Positions 42,903-55,382 of a stretch of 64,000 bases of DNA are shown piece after piece. Location of the stretch: contig NC_072460.1 of the NCBI RefSeq assembly GCF_027596085.1, forward strand, positions 10,831,326 through 10,895,325, given 5' to 3'. The position numbers and the translations under genes were made by a program. This DNA comes from Anoplopoma fimbria (Eukaryota > Chordata > Actinopteri > Perciformes > Anoplopomatidae). The notes under the pieces were generated by a model. It had not been told where the DNA came from, did no database searches, and saw only the letters and a list, made by a program, of their open reading frames with translations. Positions within the stretch are counted from its first letter, which is position 1; each line of letters starts with the position of its first letter.

Positions 42903-43867
42903 ACCAGGGCCCTGTTCTACAACGCAAGCTCAACATACAATCTTATTATTATCTGGCTAAACTAACGCAGACAGCCGTCATCCCGCTAAGCGGTCCTACG
43001 ACGGTGTTATCAACTCGGTAAATCAACCAGAGTTTCTTAATCTGGCTAGCGCGTTCACATAAAACGTGTTAGCAGCATATATGACCAATTGCAAACATGG
43101 ACAAGTCTACTGTCAGCAGAGCTGCATATTTTTTTTGCAAATTAAAAGAATAGTATAATTGCCCCATCTACCTGTATGAACGAGTAGATCTGACTATAAT
43201 AACATATTTGTATTTTGTTAAATGAATATGTTGCTCAGCTATATTCTTATAGAATAGATTAGAAGATGCTTTCTTCATCCTGTTAGGGAAATTCTGGCTG
43301 TATTAAAATTTTAGCCTTATGTTTCAGTTGCAACCCTGGTGGTGTGAAACGGATTTGGGGGGCAAATAGAAAATAGCACAATAATAAAAACAATTCAAAA
43401 CTGTAAATAGGCTTACTTTCATATCTTGTAATCACATACAGCGAACATTTAATGTACCAGCCTACGCAACTGTTAGGCACGACATCAACATTTCGCTGAA
43501 GTTGATATAGGATAGGAATATGTGATAAAAGAATATAAATATGTTGTGTTATTGTGGGTACGTAAATGTTATTTATGGTGCTGTTAGATTGCTGCGAGGA
43601 AGACCAAACTTTATTTTTGAAAGGCTAAACACCAAAAAATATGGAATAAAGCTGAATATTAGTAGCTGTCGCTTTTATATTAGTTGATATCTTATCTCGA
43701 ATATAACCTGCTCCAGAGCATGTTAGGTGTGCAACCTAAGTTACCATGGCGAACTGCCCCTGTAAAAAGTGAACCACCAGCCGGAGAACAAAAAAATCCA
43801 GGTTAAACCTGAAGTTACGTTAAGTTTGGCTAACCCCAAATCCTGCTTCATAGTTCAGTGCCCTGGT
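42903..43867. mobile_element. Harbinger-like non-autonomous DNA transposon (probable)
   Basis: The ends read ACCAGGGCCCTGTTCTACAA on the left and, reverse-complemented, ACCAGGGCACTGAACTATGA on the right, so about 15 of the first 20 bases match as inverted repeats. Sub-terminal parts of both arms share GGCTAAAC/GGGTTAGCC-type motifs. Ends starting GGGCCCTG and bodies with AACCAGAG and TTCACATAAA recall PIF/Harbinger-type fish elements. There is no transposase frame in about 965 bases and I could not define a target duplication, so the exact boundaries are uncertain. Confidence 0.5.
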
Positions 43868-46800
43868 AAGGTATTACACCAGTGGACAAACTTGATTGCA
43901 GTGGTTGTTGTTACCATGTTTATACATCTGTTACCTTAATGTTGTGCAAAAGACATAAAATATAGGAAGTCAAGTTAAAATATAGTAGTCATTAAAAGAC
44001 TCAGATCACTGGTGCTGTAGTTATTAAAATTGGTGAGCTCTTGTGAGTATCTTAATACAAACCACACTGCAAAAAATATAAATGTAGATTATATATTTAA
44101 AAAAGAAGCAGTTTTAAATGAGTTTTTAAGGATTGTGGTTGAAAGTAACATGAAAAAAAGACTTTCTTCCACATAGGTGGAGCATATCAATAAAAAGTTA
44201 AACAAAAACTACTACAGTATATCTAAACTTGAAATTGGGTGAGGTTTTAGTTTACAGGGGTGAGTTCTATTCATGTCAACAGGAGGGGGGGTTTGTCGTC
44301 CATGCATTACAGCCCTCTGGCCCTTAAGCTGACATCTTTGGGGCCGAAACCATCGCTTTTCAAAAGAAGCTGTGGGGATTTTCGTTTGATGTGGTCTGAG
44401 GGTATTGTACGGAGCATGTGGGAGAATGTTGAGGGCAAGGTGGAGTGTGTATGCGTGTGAGCGTGTGTGTGCATGCTTCCGTGCGTGTGACATGGCAGGG
44501 GTACATCAGTCAAAGGGCTGCCGGGGCCAGACGTTCGGCTGCCCCTGACAGTGCACTCCAGGAGGGGCTGGTCTGGTGAAGGGCCCACTCCGAGTCCTCC
44601 ATTCCCCAGGACAAAAGCTAGGGCCCAGTTGATAGATGTGAATTCAGTGGCTTTTGTGCCCAAAGCCCAGAGACATGCCGAGTGAGAAATCTGACCTTTG
44701 CCGAGAGTCAGATTGTGTTTTTGAACCCTTCTTGCTGTCTCTGGCAGTTGGGGCAAAGAGTGAGTGAGCAAATGGGAGGGATGGAGTGGGTGTGAGCTGG
44801 CGTGGGGTGGAGGTCTGTCCTAACTGGTTGGTTACACAGGTGGGAGATTACACAGGAGCAGCTGCACAAAGCACTTCTACTACGTCTAACTTTAAACACA
44901 ACTAATTAAAAGAGTTGTGTATTTCAGAAGACAATGGACCAAGTTTGTTCTGGATATTCACTGTCATGTTGTTGTCAAATTGGCAGGAAATTGAACGTGT
45001 AAAGCTTAATTCTGAAGCGGGGTCTTTTAAAGTGGGATTCAACAAGAGTTCACCCTTGTGTTATTCTAGGTTGTCTGTGATGCGGGATATTATTCCCTCT
45101 CACGTCTGTTTATATTGCATTATATATTTATTTTTTAAGCAGAGAAGGGGCTGAATATTAAACTTACACACAAATACAGCCAGAACAGTGATGATGGCAA
45201 TACACCACTTCTTGATGATCATCATTTGCATTACTCATGACAATGATTCTTCAGAATCTCATTTGATTCTCATAATTGCTGTATAGCTGTATATAAAGCC
45301 ACATACATACACTTTGAAAATCACATTGCAAAATCTCATTATAGGTACACACTTGAAAGCAATTAACATGGAGTTTGTATGAGGTATAAGGTATATTTGT
45401 GTGTCAACGTGCTGCACTGCCTTTCTTCTATTCATGCACTGTTTATATTACATGAATTATGATATAGCACGTTGCTTGGCGGCGGTGTGCTGAGAGCAGA
45501 GATTTTGTAGATAGAATAGGCCTATGTTTTTGAGTCATACATTTTTCTTGACACTGCTTTCATCCCCCGGCCGTAATCATCATATCTCCCCCACTGCTCT
45601 CCCGGATGCAGACATCCATAATGCAATCTTCCTAATTTTGATCCCTCGCAATCTGGTTTTTAAAAGGGAGGGGAAAAAAGGGACATATTTCTGAAGGCTT
45701 GCTCCGTAATCATTTTAGACAGATAGCCTTTCCCATCGCAGATGAGCAAATATTTGTAAACCAGCTATCTAATGGAAAATTAGAGTGAAATTAGAGTGAA
45801 ATTCATGACAGTGAAATCCGATTATGAGTAATTCTATTATGCCATCTTAGCCCACACAGCATATTTTTGTAGAGTTTTTTTCCATAAATACCTATGCCAG
45901 GGGTCCTGCTAATCAAATAAAATTGAAATTCATCTTCCCATTAAATTCAATTAGCCGCAATTTCTAAAGCCTAACAAAGATTTTAATTACTAAATTATAA
46001 AATTCTCCCTAGCCAAATTGGGGATAGAAAAAGCGCATAACCTGCATCTGAAAAACAAACCCATGAAAGGAAATTGTTGATCAAAAAAGATATCCAGGGG
46101 AAAATAACATTAGGGAGAGCACTGGGGCCTTTATTCAGCGAGTCTGGGTGGGGAGTGACGTGTGCCAAGCGCTAGGCTCCTGGGCCGGAGGAAATGAACT
46201 TAGCTGAGGTTCTCTCTGTCTCTAAATGTCTGCCCTCAGAGTTATTATGCTGTAATTGACTAATTGACACCTTAATTTCATTTATGGGGCTCCTGTGTTC
46301 ATAAAGCAACCTCTGGGTGGGGCAGTGGTCCTGAGCGGAAGCAAGGAAGTCAACGTTCAGGACACCAGGTAGGGCCTCAGGCCTTCAGTCCTGTGCTCGG
46401 CAGATGACGATTATGCATTTGATAATGAAATGGTCAGGAAGAACATACTGACTTAGCAGAGGCTTAAGGAGCATCTTACTCATATGTTTAAATCCCTCTG
46501 ATGCATGCTGATGGGTACTAATCATGCATCCAGTCTTACAATCTGTCACTGCAGACACAAATGACCTCCTTCAGGGTCAAAGGAGTTTTATTCTCGGGAA
46601 GTAAGGTTTGTTAAATGATCAAATAAGGATTCAAGCAATGGCTTTAACTTCACAGGTGACAATGGGTGAATATGGTATTGTTGTTTTTCCGGCCACTGAA
46701 ACCAGGAATTGTTGCTGGTAATGTTTAGTGGCGACCACACTGCTAATAGGACAGCTCTGGGGTCTCAGGTCAGCCACCAGGTCCATTTCCCAGCCACCCC

Positions 46801-49800
46801 CTGCTCCTCACCAGTGGGCCACTAAAATAACAGCTCAGCACCCTCTGCAGACTACAAAGCTCCATCTGAAAAGGCACCTGCTGCTGTTATTCACTTTAGC
46901 CCCTTTTGGCAGCTCACTCTGTCTGTTTAAAGGACACGTAGAAGAGAAAGACTCACTGAGAAATGATGAATTATTTAAGCATGATGTCTAATTGTTTCAA
47001 GGCAGACATCTTGTTTCTGGAAGGTAAAGGCTCGGGGATGGGTGTGGGAGTGCATATGTGGATGTGAAGAGGTCTGTCTGCTGTGTAATGCAGGCTGTCT
47101 CGTAGTTGAAGTGGTTGGGTAAATATGACCAAACTGAAACTTTAATCTGCTTTTTCCACACCCAAGCTGGCGGGGTATTAAAGATAATCTTTTTTGTGTG
47201 TCATATGGCGGGAGATATAGATGGAGCTAATTTTTTAGAGACAAATCTGATATTTGTCAACTGGTTGAAAAAAACCAGGGGATTTTCTCCTAATCCTCCC
47301 TTGGATGTGAAGGCGCGTTAACAGCAAAATGCAGATGGTGTTCTGTGCACGGAGAGTACCCGGCAATCAGCGCAGTGCATACGGAAAGGCGCAGCTAGCC
47401 TCGCTAGGGCTCAACACAACCTGCAGATAGCGAACTCCCCCTACATTCAATTAACAAGTCACTTGTGAAAGCAGAGGCATATTAGTTTATTCTAAAAGGG
47501 CAAACTTTGCAAAAAAACATTTCTTGCTTGTTTCTCTTTACTTTTGTTTCCTTGCTGACATAACATCCTTACTTCTAGGCTGTGTTCATCAAATATTCAG
47601 TTGCAACTCAATTCCAATAAGGAAAAGAAAACAAATTATAAATAAAATGGAGGCATAAATCTTTCAGGATCCTAATTCTAACTTTCCCTTGGAGTGTTTC
47701 TGTCTTTATTTTGTCACATTAAGCAGTTTTGCTTTCCGTTCCCACTGCTAGGCGTGGCGGATTTTACACTGGTGGAAAGAGCCCTTTATTCTTCTGCTCT
47801 CTTGTTTTGGAACACTGCATTTTGTGGTGTCACTGCTTTTATGCACAATTATCACTTGTGTAACTTCTGGTTTTGTTTTTATGACAGACAGAACAATAAA
47901 ACCTATGTGATGTTCTTTTTTTGGTGCAGCGGGACTGTTGTAAATCTGCACTTCACCCTGTCAAGTGTAACTACAATATGACTACAGCCATTGCCACAGT
48001 GATGCAAAGCTGTCCTGACTGCTTTATCTTATCAAGTATTTTCTCTGGTCATTTTGGCACCAGAATGCAACATGGCACAGCACTTTGAATACATTCCTAA
48101 ACTGCTTTGTGGCTCTGCATTACATTTAGCATTGGATTGATAGTCATTGAGTGGCCTTTCACAGACATCAGGTCAAATATATTTAGTACCACATCCTAGC
48201 CTCAAAATGAATAAACAACTCAAGAAACCTACCTGAGAGGACCATATGGTGCATGCATTGAAATACAGCAGACCTTATTATTGTGTATCGGCTTAGGGGT
48301 GTGTACTTCTAAACCAATTATTGAATATATAGCTACTAAGGTTGACAGTATGGGACAGAGCTGATTAATGTCAAGAGGGGAGGGAAGACACTGACAGCAT
48401 AACAAACTAGGATGTGTGCATTGGGACAAACCACAGGACCTGCAAACTCCTGATAAACTGAACTTATTTGCTTTTATTTACACTCTCACAGTATCTCATA
48501 TAGTCACTTCTATTTTAAGAGCAGTCGCTGTTTCTGTCCTTGCTATAGGTTCCACAACAAGGGACTACTGGTCCAAGAAAATAAAATCGGACCAGTAATT
48601 TATGTATTTACTGGAACACACAATCTTTCACTCATAGATCAAAACAAACTGTTCCCTTATAAAGACTATGTTAAAAATACTATCGCAAATACTGTGATGT
48701 TTCCTCTCTACATTTAAGCTAATAGCATTAAGGACAAATCAAAATTGAAACGCAACAGGCGAAGAAGCTATACAAGTGTGTGTATTTGTTCTGTACAAAC
48801 TGTCTTCTATTGATTACTACAATAGAAAAAAGTTGACATTATATGCACTATGAAATTCAGCATTTTTTTAACCTTCAGCTATGCTTGTCATTCGCTTGTA
48901 AAAATAAATATACACCAGTAGGAAGAGAAGGGGGAAAAAAATCACTAAAGCTCTTTTGCTGTAATTGGCTGAATAGCAAGGGCAGCAGAAAATTTACAGG
49001 CAGACAACAGTGTGAAGGGGACTCGGTCACAGTGCAAAACTAAGCCCTCAGCACCAACTAGGGAGTAAGCAAGCCAGAGCCGCAAGCAAGCGTCTAGGTG
49101 CCTGTCTGGCATATCTTAACTTGCATGAGGCACTTGTGTCTCCTTAGCTTTGGCAGTAAGCTGCAGATCACAGTCCATTTTCTGGACAAGTTAAGTAAAT
49201 AACCCAAGCAAGCATGCATAAGACACTGACAGGGAAAGAGAAATCCCCCAAAGTCACAGTGGTGACACTCTACTAAATCCAATCAAACTGAGGAGGGAGA
49301 GGGGGAGGGGGAAGGAGGGAGGAAGGTATCCTCTTTGCGGCCGGTGTGTGTCCAACAGCATTGATGCAATAACACCTCATTCAGTGTTTAGCCCTCCTCA
49401 AAGGACAGGGAGGGATAACACTTTAAACCCTGTGGCTTTATCTCCTGCAGATTTTCCATAAAATGCCAAGCCAGGGAGCCCGGGCCATGTGACTACCATG
49501 TAGGTCAGGGCAGATGGGGGTAGAAAGTGTGGGAGGTGAAGGGAGACAGACAGAGTGGGGGAGGATGGGAGTTTTCTAATGGAACTGTTGAAAATAGCAG
49601 GCAGTAACCAGATTAGATCAATTAAGATTCTGCCTGTATCTGTTACTGAATCGAGCAAGACTGAGAGTTCAAATGTAAAGAAAGAGACAAAGCTGCCAAA
49701 GTACAATACGGAAGAAAACTAATGTTGTGTGTTTTGTGACAGAGTTAAGGTATTTCTATGTCCAGCCAGTTTGAATGCAGCGCATTGCTGCCTGGGTTCA

Positions 49801-50330
49801 CTTGTTCGCTATTGTGTGAATTTTTTTGTTGATAATCATTTAATATATGAAAAGAGGTGCAACAGAAGTGAAACTTGGTGAATGTATTTATGTGTCGGCT
49901 TGGTCAGCAAATGTCAAGACACAGCAAATTCAAGTGTCAGTGTCCCTAAAAAAAACCTAAAAACTCCTGGCCGAGGCTGCCTGCGCTCTGCATTGAGGAA
50001 GTAACTGAGATCCTGAGATAGATATCTCTACTGTCACTTATTGTATGGCTACATTTCTTGTGGATCCCCAAATTACACAGCTAACAACACCATGTTTGAC
50101 AACATGTAATTGCAGATGTAAGCTGAACTGTTAAATTTTTCCAGTGGGCACACATTTCCTTCTGGAGTAACTGAGAAGCTTGAAGCCGTTTTGTGGTCAG
50201 CCATGTTTTTGAGTGTGAAAAGTCTTAAATTAACTAAATTTACAGCAACTTCCTCCTCCTACTGTCAATAATTCAACATCTTTGTGTGAAACATGAATAC
50301 ATTTAATCTATATCTAAAAGTCTTTCTATG
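43868..50330. other. non-coding region with a CNE-like block
   Basis: AT-rich with no long microsatellite. A 154-codon minus-strand frame near 44,307-44,771 has no recognisable domain. The stretch 45,560-46,300 is the most enhancer-like part. A purine-rich tract lies at about 49,290-49,326. Confidence 0.5.
45560..46300. promoter_or_regulatory. candidate conserved non-coding element
   Basis: A long repeat-free block dense in homeodomain-type cores (CTAATCAAAT, TTCAATTAGC, TTTAATTACT), with an 11-base tandem duplication (TTAGAGTGAAA twice, near 45,780-45,801). The texture resembles deeply conserved enhancers in gene deserts; conservation not tested. Confidence 0.3.
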
Positions 50331-50424
50331 TATCCCCGGGCGCTTCATTGCAGCCCACTGCTCCTCCGGGATGGGTCAAATGCAGAGAACTGAATTTCCC
50401 CATTGTGGGACTAATAAAGGCTTA
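50331..50424 (+). mobile_element. SINE/LINE 3' end
   Basis: The stretch GGCGCTTCATTGCAGCCCAC through GATGGGTCAAATGCAGAGAA to CCCCATTGTGGGACTAATAA resembles, from memory, the common 3' tail shared by fish SINEs and their LINE partners. It ends in an ATT array, as 3' tails of such elements do. The body upstream is not recognisable, so this is a 5'-truncated copy. The family name was not determined. Confidence 0.6.

Positions 50425-50486
<62 letters not shown>
50425..50486 (+). repeat. (ATT)20 microsatellite
   Basis: A pure ATT array of 62 bases at the 3' end of the SINE/LINE tail, most simply explained as expansion of that element's terminal repeat. Confidence 0.97.
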
Positions 50487-50488
<2 letters not shown>

Positions 50489-52859
50489 CTATGGGTCAAA
50501 TCTACCAGTCGGTGAAAATGGATATTAACAGTGATCATTGACCATAACTAGATCTGTTATGTAACCTCTGCATACCACTTAACCAACCTTTCACGACCTT
50601 TGAAAAACACCTGATTTACACTATGATATGCATTACGTTTTGTGAACCCTGTGTGTGGCTATGGACGTGTGTTGTTTCTCAGAGAAAACAAAAGCTCTCG
50701 TGCATATCAAACCTTCTGTACCTTTGAGCAGCTAAATTCTGACCTTACAGCTACAGTTCACACATTCAGTGCAATCCACATCCAGCCTCCAGATCTTGGT
50801 TTGTATGAAAGCATTTTCTGGTGAACTGGTTGATCATTATCCATGACATTTTCAGAGTACAGAGATATGTCAATATTCTAAAGCTCAATGGGCTTGTATA
50901 ATTGAACTACGGGCCCTTAGTTTCCATATGCTGTGGGCACAGGTTCCCAGTGGAATACCAGTGACGCTTGATGGAATACAAAAGATGGACAGGATTAGGC
51001 TTTGTGCTGTTGACTGACCTTGACCTATTTGTTGACCCACATCCTCACTCAATCACATGATTCTATTTTGATCAATAAAACTCAGGTGAAAGTGCTAGAA
51101 AATGCGCCCCAATAGTGACTGCTCAATATCTCTGAATATCTACATTTTTGTATCAGTACCGAGCACCACTGGCTAGCTCTGTGTAACCTGGCCTCGCTCA
51201 AACTCAAAGGCACTATCCCTGTGAAAATAGTATTGATCAAAACGAGCATCTATCCATGCATAAGAGCTTGTTTCAATTGATTTTTCCTCTTTGAGCTGAA
51301 AAATATAATGGAGTTGATATGAATTACAGGGTGTTTTGCTTCAATTCATCAACACAGCCCAGATAATGCTTGCCGTTGCCAGGGAAACATGATAACAAGT
51401 TTTGTCTGTTTTTCAACAATCAATTACTTTAATGGATTTATGCTACAGAGAAACACACGACAGTCTGTAGAAGTCCACAAATACTGTAATTAGGTGGTTT
51501 ATGGCAGAATCAGACAGCATATAGGGTTCTAAGTGAGAAAACATGTCATGTCATTGCAAAAAAAAAGACATCTGAGCTTGCCACTGCAGAGCAAACATAG
51601 CTAGCATATTAGGCTACCTGCTGCATAGTAGTTATTGGTGTCTTAATTGTAGGTTATCCCCATGATATTACATTTTGTTCTGTAATGTCGCATTATGTGT
51701 GGTAGCCTTTTCTTACAAGATGATAAAAACAGTAAAATGTTGTATAATATATATATAAATTGTTAAGCAAAAAACGCAGTCCACTTGTATCCCTCCAAAC
51801 TATCCCAGTTGTCACGTTATGCTCAAAGATTTGCAGTCTCTAATTCCCAAGCTCAAGGCTGATCAGTGTTATTCTAGTGACACTTCCCCTAAAGCCTCCT
51901 GACGTTAAGCCTTTATAAGACAGTTATGGGTATTACATTGGTCTTGCAACATAAACTACTTTTTATGCCTTTACCATCATGTTTAAATAAAACCGCTATA
52001 GCAACAGATTAAACTCAATAGGCCTATGGGCTACCTCCTGCCTTGTTAACAGGCTATTATTGTTCCGTTATACTTGGAGTGTCTACTGTAGGTTTTAGGC
52101 TTGGGGCCTCAATATTATGATATAGCAGAGCTGCAGTGTTATATGTGTAATGCCTGTTAAAAAAAATTTTTTGCACCTGCTTTAATCTCCATTCATGTAA
52201 ATGTGGGCCAGGGAGAAAGATAAAGATAACCAAATATGAGCAGGCTTGCGCTAAATAATTAACAAGCAAAGACACTTAAGAAAACAGGGAAACTCAACTG
52301 ATACTTGCCCCTAAACCAATAGATTTTTGCTGCGCTGCCGTTTCATTCTCACGAGCCACCTTAATATGTGACACTAATGAGCTTCAACTTGAATGCGCAT
52401 TCACTGTTGTTCAAGATATTACTACTTTGCTTGCTTGGTTGCAATTTTATTAACATAGTGTAGAAGAACAGGATGTGGTGACACCGGTTTTGATATTTTG
52501 TGGTCAAAAGTTACGCAATATCGCCTCTACTGTTACGGTCATCAACAGGTCAAAGTATCACTTATCCAGTGAAATATCACAACATCCTCTGGATGGATTA
52601 TCATGAATTGGCAAAAGTAAGCATGCTAAACCACTAAACTAGCGTCTCCCATTTTTAGGAATACCTAGTAATAGTATTTGAGGGGAGATCATGGTGAGGG
52701 TTCACACTATTGGTAATGCACTAATAATTTGTAGTAGATTCCTGGGGGAATTGGGATCTTGAAGGTACACTATACACCTTCATGTGCATTGTATCCTCCC
52801 AGTAAAGCTTATTTGCTGTCTAGTGCAAACAAGCAACATGATTTTGTCATCACCGACAA
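50487..52859. other. non-coding region
   Basis: AT-rich, with an RFX X-box-like site at 51,375-51,388, a short TA repeat near 51,746 and an A8T6 run near 52,159. No gene supported. Confidence 0.55.
51375..51388 (+). promoter_or_regulatory. RFX X-box-like site
   Basis: GTTGCCAGGGAAAC matches the X-box pattern (GTTGCC, AG spacer, GGAAAC). The flanking sequence is repeat-free and holds a TTCAATTCATC-type AT-rich motif patch. Confidence 0.4.
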
Positions 52860-52866
52860 AACACCA

Positions 52867-53480
52867 CTAATCAGTTGAAGAACAAGAATACAGACATATA
52901 GGTTGAGTTGGTTGTACAATGGCCAGATGGCATGTAGAATGGTGTGGGCCTATATTCCCCCAGTTTCCCCGACATGACACTTTCATAAGCCTCCTCAAAA
53001 TCCATGAAACACATGTGGACTTTTCCATGACCAGGAATCTGAATGCTCTCCTTGAATCTGATGTTTGACTCTCGGATTGAACTTCCATTCCAGCAGATTG
53101 GTATTTGCATTCTCAGGGAGGCTAAACATTGTGATTATTAAAATACACTCATCAGTTCCATCATTTTAAAAATGGGAACCACAACAACGTCTCTCATCTT
53201 ATCCACGTTACCTTGTCACTGATTAGAAATTTGCTGACCTCAGTGAGCACTGCCTGATAGGCAAGGGTTAGCTCAAGGTTTTTATTTTTTTTAGCTCTGC
53301 ATCCTCTACAGAGGGTATTTTGGAAAGGATTTCCTTAACGTTTATTTCAACTATTGACCATATGCGTAGTTGAGGATCTGCATTTCATCTGAGGAGAGCC
53401 TGAGCAAGGCCTTGCCTCCCTTTCCTGTCTGACAGTTTTCCTTAAAAAGCCAACGGAATGTTCTTCTCCATGACACCCCC
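52867..53480 (-). pseudogene. LINE reverse-transcriptase remnant (domain A region)
   Basis: On the minus strand, 53,088-52,867 and the overlapping frame from 53,110 include KVHMCFMDFEEAYESV, which matches the reverse-transcriptase motif around the first catalytic aspartate (VHMCFVDFEKAYD-like) of non-LTR retrotransposons. Upstream on the same strand the sequence stays reminiscent of LINE coding DNA but is full of frame breaks. It is an old, dead fragment. The exact family and limits are uncertain. Confidence 0.5.
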
Positions 53481-53748
53481 AGACTTCTTTAATGCCCCAT
53501 TTTTTTCGTTAACCCTTATTCTACAAGAAAAGTTCCCTTGTTGTTTAAAATATCTTCTCTGAGGGAGTCTGGCCAAAATGTCAGCTTAAACGTTTTAAAC
53601 AAAAGCATAAATAACAGGCTTAATAATAAAACAGCAAAAAGTTAGAACAACATAAGAAATTTCTTATAAAAGAGACATGTAACCGACTTAAAACACAAAG
53701 CAAATTGCATCAACCAATGAATTAGCACTGTTGTTCAGTAACAGGACG

Positions 53749-53750
53749 TA
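53749..53750 (+). repeat. TA target-site duplication, left
   Basis: The TA dinucleotide directly before the CAGTGGGTAC end of the Tc1 element, matched by TA at 55,381-55,382. Tc1/mariner elements insert at and duplicate TA. Confidence 0.95.
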
Positions 53751-53964
53751 CAGTGGGTACGGAAAGTATTCAGACCCCTTTAAATTTTTCACCCTTTGTT
53801 TCATTGCAGCCATTTGCTAAAATCGGAGTTTCATTTTTTTCGCATTAATGTACACTCAGCAACCCACCTTGACAGAAAAAAACAGAAATGTAGAAATTTT
53901 TGCTAATTTATTAAAAAAGAAAAACTGAAATATCACATGGTCATAAGTATTCAGACCCTTTGCT
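53751..53964 (+). repeat. Tc1 left inverted repeat (IR/DR)
   Basis: A repeat of about 214 bases that pairs with 55,163-55,380. The outer direct repeat core AAGTATTCAGACCC is at 53,764-53,777 and the inner one at 53,945-53,958. These are the expected transposase binding sites. Confidence 0.95.
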
Positions 53965-54123
53965 GTGACACTCATATTTAACTCACATGCTGTCCATTTC
54001 TTCTGATCCTCCTTGAGATGGTTCTACTCCTTCATTGGAGTCCAGCTGTGTTTAATTAAACTGATTGGACTTGATTAGGAAAGGCACACACCTGTCTATA
54101 TAAGACCTTACAGCTCACAGTGC

Positions 54124-55163
54124 ATGTCAGAACAAATGAGAATCATGAGGTCGAAGGAACTGCCCAAGGAGCTCAGAGACAGAATTGTGGCAAGGCACAG
54201 ATCTGGCCAAGGTTACAAAATAATTTCTGCAGCACTCAAGGTTCCTAAGAGCACAGTGGCCTCCATAATCCTTAAATGGAAGAAGTATGGGATGACCAGA
54301 ACTCTTCCTAGACCTGGCCGTCCAGCCAAACTGAGCAATCGTGGGAGAAGAGCCTTGGTGAGAGAGGTAAAGAAGAACCCAAAGATCACTGTGGCTGAGC
54401 TCCAGAGATGCAGTAGGGAGATGGGAGAAAGTTCCACAAAGTCAACTATCACTGCAGCCCTCCACCAGTCGGGGCTTTATGGCAGGGTGGCCCGACGGAA
54501 GCCTCTCCTCAGTGCAAGACATATGAAAGCCCGCATAGAGTTTGCCAAAAAACACATGGAGGACTCCCAAACTATGAGAAATAAGATTCTCTGGTCTGAT
54601 GAGACCAAGATTGAACTTTTGGCGTTAATTCTAAGCGGTATGTGTGGAGAAAACCAGGCACTGCTCATCACCTGCCCAATACAATCCCAACAGTGAAACA
54701 TGGTGGTGGCAGCATCATGCTATGGGGGTGTTTTTCAGCTGCAGGGACAGGACGACTGGTTGCAATTGAAGGAAAGATGAATGCGGCCAAGTACAGAGAT
54801 ATCCTGGAAGAAAACCTCCTCCAGAGTGCTCAGGACCTCAGACTGGGCCGAAGGTTCACCTTCCAACAAGACAATGACCCGAAGCACACAGCTAAAATAA
54901 CAAAGGAGTGGCTTCGGAACAAGTCTGTGACCATTCTTGACTGGCCCAGCCAGAGCCCTGACCTAAACCCAATTGAGCATCTCTGGAGAGACCTGAAAAT
55001 GGCTGTCCACCAACGTTCACCATCCAACCTGACAGAACTGGAGAGGATCTGCAAGGAAGAATGGCAGAGGATCCCCAAATCCAGGTGTGAGAAACTTGTT
55101 GCATCATTCCCAAGAAGACTCATGGCTGTACTAGCTCAAAAGGGTGCTTCTACTCAATACTGA
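54124..55163 (+). pseudogene. Tc1-like transposase, one frameshift
   Basis: Cut-and-paste transposase of the DD34E type. The ATG at 54,124 starts a frame of 190 codons. Residues 11-56 form the first helix-turn-helix of the paired-like DNA-binding region and LPRPGRPAKL (61-70) is the GRPR-like linker. The first catalytic aspartate is D159 in WSDETKIEL (codon 54,598-54,600). Right after it the frame is lost at a T4 run (54,617-54,620), best explained by loss of one T. The downstream frame continues to TGA at 55,161-55,163 with the second aspartate in [11 protein letters not shown] (codon 54,870-54,872) and the glutamate in [11 protein letters not shown] (54,975-54,977), exactly 34 residues apart. 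Counting across the break gives about 346 residues, the family norm. A real T5 misread as T4 is the main alternative. Confidence 0.95.
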
Positions 55164-55380
55164 GCAAAGGGTCTGAATACTTATGACCATGTGATATTTC
55201 AGTTTTTCTTTTTTAATAAATTTGCAAAACTTTCTACATTTCTGTTTTTTTCTGTCAAGATGGGTTGCTGAGTGTACATTAATGCGAAAAAAAAATGAAC
55301 TTTTTCGATTTTAGCAAATGGCTGCAATGAAACAAAGGGTGAAAAATTTAAAGGGGTCTGAATACTTTCCGTACCCACTG
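55163..55380 (-). repeat. Tc1 right inverted repeat (IR/DR)
   Basis: A repeat of about 218 bases, reverse complement of 53,751-53,964. Inner direct repeat core at 55,169-55,182, outer at 55,354-55,367. The differences from the left copy are a few substitutions plus an A/T-run indel. The repeat begins immediately at the transposase stop codon. Confidence 0.95.
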
Positions 55381-55382
55381 TA
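55381..55382 (+). repeat. TA target-site duplication, right
   Basis: TA directly after the terminal GTACCCACTG, matching the left TA at 53,749-53,750. Confidence 0.95.

Larger units (their letters stand above)
53751..55380 (+). mobile_element. Tc1-like DNA transposon (Tc1/mariner), near-complete
   Basis: The element is 1,630 bases long. It has long terminal inverted repeats, a TA duplication on both sides and one transposase gene. The ends begin CAGTGGGTACGGAAAGTATT. Each inverted repeat carries two direct repeats (AAGTATTCAGACCC), the IR/DR layout of fish Tc1 elements such as Sleeping Beauty. The two inverted repeats differ at only a few positions and short indels, so insertion is fairly recent. 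The only obvious lesion is a one-base frameshift in the transposase. It sits between two dead LINE fragments. Confidence 0.97.

Noticed and set aside
44307..44771. 154-codon minus-strand frame
   Set aside because: Passes through a CA/GT-rich stretch and shows no domain; no splice or promoter support.
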